A DNA stretch of 18,750 nucleotides from Pseudomonadota bacterium (GTDB lineage: Bacteria > Pseudomonadota > Gammaproteobacteria > Xanthomonadales > Rhodanobacteraceae), in NCBI GenBank assembly GCA_023430685.1, contig JAEYZH010000021.1, positions 1 through 18,750 on the forward strand, read 5' to 3'. Positions 13,639 to 18,750 of this stretch are shown here, in pieces. The notes under the pieces are model-generated. The model did no database searches. It was not told the origin of the DNA and was given only the letters and a program-made list of their open reading frames with translations. Every line of letters starts with the position of its first letter. Position 1 is the stretch's first letter. Position numbers and translations under genes: made by a program.

Positions 13639-14838
13639 ATGAGCAGCTACCTGTTCACCTCCGAATCGGTCTCCGAAGGCCATCCGGACAAGGTTGCCGA
13701 CCAGATCTCCGATGCCGTGCTCGACGCGATCCTCGCGCAGGACAAGCGCGCGCGCGTGGCGTGCGAGACGATGGTGAAGACCGGCGTCGCGATCGTCGCG
13801 GGCGAAATCACCACCAGCGCGTGGATCGACCTCGAGGCGCTCACGCGCAAGGTGATCCTCGACATCGGCTACGACAGTTCCGACGTCGGTTTCGACGGCG
13901 CGACCTGCGGCGTCCTGAACCTGATCGGCAAGCAGTCGCCCGACATCAACCAGGGGGTCGACCGCAAGAGGCCCGAAGAACAGGGCGCCGGCGACCAGGG
14001 CCTCATGTTCGGCTACGCGACCAGCGAGACCGACACGTTCATGCCGGCGGCGATCCATCTTTCGCATCGTCTCGTCGAGCAGCAGGCGAAGGTGCGCAAG
14101 AAGAAGAACTCGCCGCTGCCGTGGCTGCGCCCCGATGCGAAGAGCCAGGTCACGCTGCGCTACGAGAACGGCAAGGCGGTCGCGATCGACGCGGTCGTGC
14201 TGTCGACCCAGCACGATCCTTCGGTCAAGCAGAAGGACCTCGTCGAGGCCGTGCGCGAGTACATCCTGAAGCCGGTGCTGCCGAAGAAGTGGCTGCACAA
14301 GGGCACCAAGTTCCACATCAATCCGACTGGCAAGTTCGTGATCGGCGGCCCGGTCGGCGACTGCGGCCTGACCGGGCGCAAGATCATCGTCGACACCTAC
14401 GGCGGCTGGGCACGCCACGGCGGCGGCGCGTTCTCGGGCAAGGATCCGTCGAAGGTCGATCGATCGGCCGCGTACGCGGCGCGCTACGTGGCCAAGAACA
14501 TCGTTGCGGCGGGCATCGCCGATCGTTGCGAGGTGCAGGTGTCCTACGCGATCGGCGTGGCGCAGCCGACCTCGATCTCGGTGACGACCTTCGGCACCGG
14601 CAAGATCGACGACGGCAAGATCGAGAAGCTGATCCGCAACCACTTCGACCTGCGCCCGTACGGCATCATCCGGATGCTCGACCTCGTGCACCCGATGTAC
14701 CAGTCGACCGCCGCCTATGGCCACTTCGGTCGCACGCCGTACGACGTGGTGACCGCGGACGGCGGCAAGTTCACCGCGTTCTCGTGGGAAAGGACCGACA
14801 AGGCCGCCGAACTGCGCAAGGCCGCGGGCCTGCGTTGA
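13639..14838 (+). CDS. metK: S-adenosylmethionine synthetase
   Basis: This cytosolic enzyme makes S-adenosylmethionine from methionine and ATP. The 399-residue product is full length. It opens with the signature SESVSEGHPDK, has the methionine/ATP site motifs GEITT (about residue 55), GAGDQG (119-124 region) with the following MFGYA, and the phosphate-binding loop GGGAFSGKDPSKVDRSAAYAAR. The start at ATG 13639 has AAGGA 11 nt upstream and matches the family N-terminus (MSSYLFTSESVSEG). It is divergent from the VWA operon and followed by a strong GC hairpin, so it appears to be a single-gene unit. The neighbourhood shows no ahcY or methionine-cycle partner in this window. Confidence 0.98.
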   Translation: MSSYLFTSESVSEGHPDKVADQISDAVLDAILAQDKRARVACETMVKTGVAIVAGEITTSAWIDLEALTRKVILDIGYDSSDVGFDGATCGVLNLIGKQSPDINQGVDRKRPEEQGAGDQGLMFGYATSETDTFMPAAIHLSHRLVEQQAKVRKKKNSPLPWLRPDAKSQVTLRYENGKAVAIDAVVLSTQHDPSVKQKDLVEAVREYILKPVLPKKWLHKGTKFHINPTGKFVIGGPVGDCGLTGRKIIVDTYGGWARHGGGAFSGKDPSKVDRSAAYAARYVAKNIVAAGIADRCEVQVSYAIGVAQPTSISVTTFGTGKIDDGKIEKLIRNHFDLRPYGIIRMLDLVHPMYQSTAAYGHFGRTPYDVVTADGGKFTAFSWERTDKAAELRKAAGLR

Positions 14839-14847
14839 TCCACGGCC

Positions 14848-14873
14848 GGGCGGGCTGCACGCGCAGCCCGCCC
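14848..14873 (+). terminator. GC-rich hairpin after metK
   Basis: GGGCGGGCTGC and GCAGCCCGCCC form an 11-bp perfect stem with a 4-nt ACGC loop, 9 nt after the metK stop codon. No T tract follows, so it is either a terminator of the stem-dominated type common in high-GC genomes or an mRNA 3'-end stabiliser. Confidence 0.65.
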
Positions 14874-14969
14874 GCACCCGCCGCGAGGCTTCCGCCTCCC
14901 GGCCGATTGAAGTAGCCTCGACGGCCCGGTCGCCCCGCTGCGGCGACGCCGGTTGCATGAGGCATCCGA

Positions 14970-16004
14970 ATGCTCGTTCCCTCCCGCACGCGGCTCGGCG
15001 CGCGCCTGCGCATCCCTCGCATCTGCGCGTTCGTCCTGCTCGCCGCGTCTGCTGCGTCCGTGATGGCCGCACCGCGCACGAAACCACCGCTCGACCTGCT
15101 GCACGCGCAGGACAACTGGCTCGTCGCGGGCCGGCTCGCCGAGATCGTTCCCGGCCGCCTCGTGTTCGACCGCGCCGAAGTGCTCGCCGGCAAGGGCGAG
15201 CCCCCCGAGCGCATCGACGTGCGTGCCCCGGTGGTTCCGCGCGCGCCCGCGGTCGGCGACGCCTGCATCATCGGGTTCAGCATGGTCCATCGCGACAAGC
15301 GGTTGCCCGGCATGAAAGCAGGGAACACCGAGGGCGCGGTGCTGCTGTCGAGCACCGGCCTCGAACCCGCGTTGTTCGCCGACACGCCGCAGCTGCGCGC
15401 GATCCTGCGCACCGGCGCGAGCGTTGCCGGTCGACAGTCGCGCGAGATGCTCGACCTGCTGCTTGCGGCGCTCACCGGCGAGGACCAGGCACTGCGCGAC
15501 CTCGCAGCCGCGCAGATCGCGATGGAGCCCAACATCGGCAAACGGCTCCGGCGCGCCGACCGCGCCGCGCTGGAGCACGCGATGCGCGAGGGCGGGTTGT
15601 CGGCCGACACCCGTTCCACCCTGCTGCTGGCCGCCGCGACGCGTACGGGCGACCTCGGGGGCTGGTGGAGGCAACTGGCCACGGACGTAGTGACAAGTAC
15701 GCCCACAGGCGGATATTCTCGGGAGACCCCGGTCCCCGTCGCCATCGTGCTGACGGCGTTCGAGGTACTGGAACAGCACGCCGTAAAGCTTCCGCCGGAA
15801 TCGGTCTCGCGCTGGCTGCGCAGCCCCGAGCGGCTCCTGGTCGAGCGTGCCGGTTCGATGTTGCGGCGGGAATCCCCGGCGCTGGAGCGGGAAGCGACCG
15901 AACAGGCGCTGGCCGATCCCGCTTTGCCGGAGACCACGCGCCGCTACCTCGGAGATCACCTGCGCCGACTCGAGCGCGCCGCCGGCGACAAGGACGCACG
16001 GTAG
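14970..16004 (+). CDS. secreted protein of unknown function, possibly helical-repeat
   Basis: A 344-residue product that I do not recognise. An Arg-rich start and hydrophobic stretch ICAFVLLAASAASVMA (about residues 18-33) predict a signal peptide cut just before AP, so the protein is periplasmic or secreted. The first half of the mature protein (about 45-140) is beta-prone, with DNWLVAGRLAEIVPGRLVFDRAEVLAG. The second half (about 150-340) is Leu/Ala/Arg-rich with regularly spaced amphipathic helices, in the manner of HEAT-like repeats. The start at ATG 14970 is the first in frame and gives the signal peptide directly; the upstream ribosome binding site is weak. It lies 131 nt after metK, separated by a hairpin, and 90 nt before the next secreted-protein gene, with which it may be co-transcribed. 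Confidence 0.78.
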   Translation: MLVPSRTRLGARLRIPRICAFVLLAASAASVMAAPRTKPPLDLLHAQDNWLVAGRLAEIVPGRLVFDRAEVLAGKGEPPERIDVRAPVVPRAPAVGDACIIGFSMVHRDKRLPGMKAGNTEGAVLLSSTGLEPALFADTPQLRAILRTGASVAGRQSREMLDLLLAALTGEDQALRDLAAAQIAMEPNIGKRLRRADRAALEHAMREGGLSADTRSTLLLAAATRTGDLGGWWRQLATDVVTSTPTGGYSRETPVPVAIVLTAFEVLEQHAVKLPPESVSRWLRSPERLLVERAGSMLRRESPALEREATEQALADPALPETTRRYLGDHLRRLERAAGDKDAR

Positions 16005-16034
16005 GACGGGCACAAGATCGCGATCCCGCGCGGA

Positions 16035-16053
16035 CGACGGCAGTCCGCCGTCG
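16035..16053 (+). terminator. hairpin between the two secreted-protein genes, possible terminator
   Basis: CGACGGC and GCCGTCG form a 7-bp perfect stem with a 5-nt AGTCC loop, 30 nt after the stop of the upstream gene. A pyrimidine-rich stretch (CTTCTTTCC) follows about 18 nt later, too far for a classical U tract. It may end part of the transcription before the next gene. Confidence 0.35.
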
Positions 16054-16094
16054 GGCACACAAGACGCCGCTTCTTTCCTCAGGGGAGTTCCGCC

Positions 16095-18750
16095 ATGGTC
16101 CTGCGTTTCCGCCCGGCCGCGCTGCACGCTGCCGTCCTCCTCGCGCTCTGCGCGCCTGCCGCGCACGCGGCCGCCGTCACACCGGACGTGATCCGCGCCT
16201 CGCGGCACGATGTCTCGGCGCCGATGCGCGACATCATCCGCACGATGCCGCCGGCCCTGCCGATGGGCACCGGCGATGAACCGTTCCTCGTTCCCAACAT
16301 CCTGCTGAAGCCGGAATCGCGCACCAGCTCGCTGGTGCCCGATTACTCGCGCGCGCAGACGCGCGGGACCGGCATTCCGGCGCCCGCGATCGACCTCAGC
16401 TTCGACGGCATCAACCAGGCCACTTCGGGCTGCGGCTGCCTGCCTCCGGACACCAACGGCGACGTCAGCGACGAGCACTACATCCAGTGGGTCAATGGCG
16501 GCTGGGCGGTCTACGACAAGACCACCGGCGCGACCGTGCAGGGGCCGACGCCCGGCAACTCGTTCTTCGTCGGCTTCGGCGGCAAGTGCGAGACCACCAA
16601 TTCGGGCGACCCGATCGCGCTGTGGGATCCGCATGCGCAGCGCTGGGTCATGAGCCAGTTCGTCACCTCCGCGCCGTACGCGCAATGCGTCGCGGTCTCG
16701 ACGACCTCCGATCCACTCGGCACCTATGCACGCTACGAGTTCAACTGGCCGGTGTTCGGCGACTACCCGAAGATGGGCGTGTGGACCGACGAGGGCGGCA
16801 GCCAGGACGCGTATACGCTGATCACGCACGAGTTCGGCGCCTCTTTCCAGGGCGCCGCGCTGATCGCGATGGACCGCGCCGCGATGCTCGCGGGCGAGCC
16901 GGATGCGGCGATGGTGCGTTTCGCGGGCTTCGATGCCTACGGCGTGCAGCCGATCCACCTCGGCCCCGGCGAGCTCGCGCCGAACGGCAGCTGCCCTACC
17001 TACATCCATTTCGACGCGAACACCGCCGACTACCTGTTCTGGGACATGTGCCTGGACTGGGACACGCCGGCCAACACGACGATCTCGGCGCAGCCCGAGC
17101 GCGTCGCGGTCGCTCCGTTCGTGCCGTTCTTCGACGACGTGCAGCAGCAGGGTTCGGCCAACGGCCTCGATTCGTTCGGCTCGAACCTGATGTACCGCGC
17201 GACGGCGCGCACGTTCCCGGCCGATGCCCCGACGCGGACCTCGCTCGTGGTCAACCACGTCGTGCAGGGTCCGTTGCAGCAGGCCGGCATCGGCTGGGCG
17301 CATTTCAACCTGCGCCCGACCAGCATCAGCGCCGGCAACGACCGCATCTTCGGCGATGGCTTCGACGGCGGACCGCTGCCCGAGATCCCTGCCGAACCCG
17401 CGCCGAGCGCGAAATCGCTCGTCGATGAAGGCACCTACGCGCCGGATGCGTCGAATCGCTGGATGGGTGGCATCGCGATCGATGCGAGCGCCAACATCGG
17501 CGTCGGCTATTCGCAGTCGAGCGCGCTGATGCACCCGCAGCTGCAGATCACGGGTCGCGCGCTGTCGGATGAACCCGGCATGCTTCGCGACGAGCAGAAC
17601 TGCACGGCCGGTGTCGCCAACGGTTCGCAGACGAGCACCAGCGGTCGCTGGGGCGACTACTCGTCGATGAGCCTCGATCCGGTCGACCAGTGCACGTTCT
17701 ACTTCACGAGCGAGTACTACGCGACGACCGCGGCGGCGTCGTGGCGCACGCGCGTATGCTCGTTCAAGTTCGAAGGTTGCGGCGATCCGGACTTCGCCAT
17801 CGTCGCCGATTCGCCCAAGCGCCTCGAGATGTGCGCGGTCGGCGCATCCGACCCGCAGTGGGAACTGCGCGCGGGCGTGCTGAACGGCTTCACCGGTCCG
17901 GTCTCGCTGACCGCGGTGGATGCGCCAGCGGGCTCGACGCCGAACTTCTCGGCCAACCCGGTGCAGGCGCCGGGCACCAGCACGCTCACGCTTGCTGGCG
18001 GCGCGACGCTCGCCTCGGGCGAGTACGCGTTCAGCGTCGAAGGCACCAGCGGTGCGAACACGCGTTCGGTCGCGCTCGAACTCGGCATCTCGAGCGCGGC
18101 GCCGGCGGCCCCCGTGCTGACGACGCCCGCCGATGACGCGACAGGCGTCAAGGTGGTTCCGACGCTGAGCTGGAACGCCGTGCCGGGTGCGCTCTCGTAC
18201 ACGATCGAGGTGGCCAGCGACGCGGGCTTCACGACGATCGTCGCGAGCGGCACCAGCAACGTGCCGACCTGGGCGGTGACCGCGGTGCTCGATTCGGAAA
18301 CCGAGTACTTCTGGCGCGTGACGCCGGACAACTACTGCGGTGACGGCCCGGTCTCGGCGGTCTTCAGCTTCACGACCGGCATTCCGGGCGAATGCCCGAC
18401 CGGCACGACCGCGACCGTGGTGTTCCAGGACGACATGCAGTCCGGCGTGAACGGCTGGACGACCGACGGCACCGGTGCCGCCGGCTGGACGCAGCAGACG
18501 CCGCCCGCGGTGACGGGCCTCCTGACCACTGCGTGGGGCATTCCTAACAACGCGACCACCAGCGACCGCGGTCTCGTCTCGCCGACGGTCAACCTGCCGA
18601 CTGGCGTGGCCGCGACGATCCTGAGCTTCGATACCTACCACAAGTTCGAGATCGACGGCCCGTCCGGATGCTGGGACAACGGCACGATCGAAGCGAAGCT
18701 CGGTGCAGGCATCTTCAACTACATCGACAACAGTCGCCTGTTCACCGATC
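16095..18750 (+). CDS. large secreted multidomain protein, partial (first 885 residues)
   Basis: The frame is open to the window edge, so the C-terminus is missing. A signal peptide (hydrophobic core LHAAVLLALCAPAAHA, cut near Ala25) sends it out. Residues about 95-600 match a widespread bacterial secreted-protein family, with CLPPDTNGDVSDEHYIQWVN, FGGKCETTNSGDPIALWD, RYEFNWPVFGDYPKMGVW, the block GTYAPDASNRWMGGIAID, and RWGDYSSMSLDPVDQCTFYFT. In my reading this family lacks an assigned activity. A fibronectin type III-like domain (about 673-760; SWNAVPGALSYTIEVASD, TEYFWRV) and a jelly-roll-like segment opening with VVFQDDMQSGVNGWTTDG follow. The motif D416-R-I-F-G-D-G-F-D-G-G sits in an insertion within the family block. 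The start has AGGGGAG 7 nt upstream. It follows the preceding gene by 90 nt. Confidence 0.88.
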   Translation, partial: MVLRFRPAALHAAVLLALCAPAAHAAAVTPDVIRASRHDVSAPMRDIIRTMPPALPMGTGDEPFLVPNILLKPESRTSSLVPDYSRAQTRGTGIPAPAIDLSFDGINQATSGCGCLPPDTNGDVSDEHYIQWVNGGWAVYDKTTGATVQGPTPGNSFFVGFGGKCETTNSGDPIALWDPHAQRWVMSQFVTSAPYAQCVAVSTTSDPLGTYARYEFNWPVFGDYPKMGVWTDEGGSQDAYTLITHEFGASFQGAALIAMDRAAMLAGEPDAAMVRFAGFDAYGVQPIHLGPGELAPNGSCPTYIHFDANTADYLFWDMCLDWDTPANTTISAQPERVAVAPFVPFFDDVQQQGSANGLDSFGSNLMYRATARTFPADAPTRTSLVVNHVVQGPLQQAGIGWAHFNLRPTSISAGNDRIFGDGFDGGPLPEIPAEPAPSAKSLVDEGTYAPDASNRWMGGIAIDASANIGVGYSQSSALMHPQLQITGRALSDEPGMLRDEQNCTAGVANGSQTSTSGRWGDYSSMSLDPVDQCTFYFTSEYYATTAAASWRTRVCSFKFEGCGDPDFAIVADSPKRLEMCAVGASDPQWELRAGVLNGFTGPVSLTAVDAPAGSTPNFSANPVQAPGTSTLTLAGGATLASGEYAFSVEGTSGANTRSVALELGISSAAPAAPVLTTPADDATGVKVVPTLSWNAVPGALSYTIEVASDAGFTTIVASGTSNVPTWAVTAVLDSETEYFWRVTPDNYCGDGPVSAVFSFTTGIPGECPTGTTATVVFQDDMQSGVNGWTTDGTGAAGWTQQTPPAVTGLLTTAWGIPNNATTSDRGLVSPTVNLPTGVAATILSFDTYHKFEIDGPSGCWDNGTIEAKLGAGIFNYIDNSRLFTD

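Noticed and set aside
14715..18641. Open minus-strand frame of 1308 codons opposite the metK end and both secreted-protein genes
   Set aside because: Its translation is an Arg/Ala/Gly/His-rich low-complexity sequence without domains. The plus-strand genes have signal peptides and family motifs. Long antisense open frames are expected in sequence of this GC content.

Overview
The window looks like chromosomal DNA from a high-GC gammaproteobacterium of the Lysobacterales (Xanthomonadaceae/Rhodanobacteraceae type). This rests on the very GC-rich third codon positions, a tryptophan dioxygenase whose active-site residues fall at the same numbers as in the Xanthomonas campestris enzyme, and dispersed GGGAATN-heptamer and GGAGCGC-type hairpin repeats typical of the group. 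I see no insertion sequence, prophage, tRNA, rRNA or CRISPR array.

Region 1 (1-3752) concerns aromatic amino acid catabolism and peptide uptake. A partial 4-hydroxyphenylpyruvate dioxygenase (hppD, minus) is divergent from a MarR-family regulator (plus). A 14-bp palindrome lies inside the 17-bp spacer of a near-consensus hppD promoter. Next come a POT-family di/tripeptide transporter (minus) and tryptophan 2,3-dioxygenase (kynA, minus).

Region 2 (3954-7609) encodes E1-alpha, E1-beta and E2 of a 2-oxoacid dehydrogenase complex (branched-chain or pyruvate type) on the plus strand. Both intercistronic gaps hold repeat hairpins. The E2 lacks the usual Asp of its HRxxDG catalytic motif.

Region 3 (7616-10611) starts 6 nt after E2. 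It encodes an ECF-type sigma factor that overlaps by 4 nt a membrane-anchored Hanks-type Ser/Thr kinase with a C-terminal TPR-like region. The sigma factor has Thr-rich CTTA where ordinary ECF factors carry an acidic DAED-like motif, which suggests activation by phosphorylation.

Region 4 (10652-13319, minus) is a tightly coupled three-gene envelope operon: a secreted VWA protein with PAN-like and beta/gamma-crystallin-like C-terminal regions, a lipoprotein, and a small secreted protein. Both junctions are 4-nt stop/start overlaps. I do not recognise this set as a named system.

Region 5 (13320-18750, plus) holds metK (S-adenosylmethionine synthetase) followed by a strong hairpin, a secreted protein of unknown function, and the first 885 residues of a large secreted multidomain protein that runs off the window.

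The candidates most worth following are the sigma/kinase pair abutting the dehydrogenase operon, the VWA-lipoprotein operon, and the hppD/marR operator.
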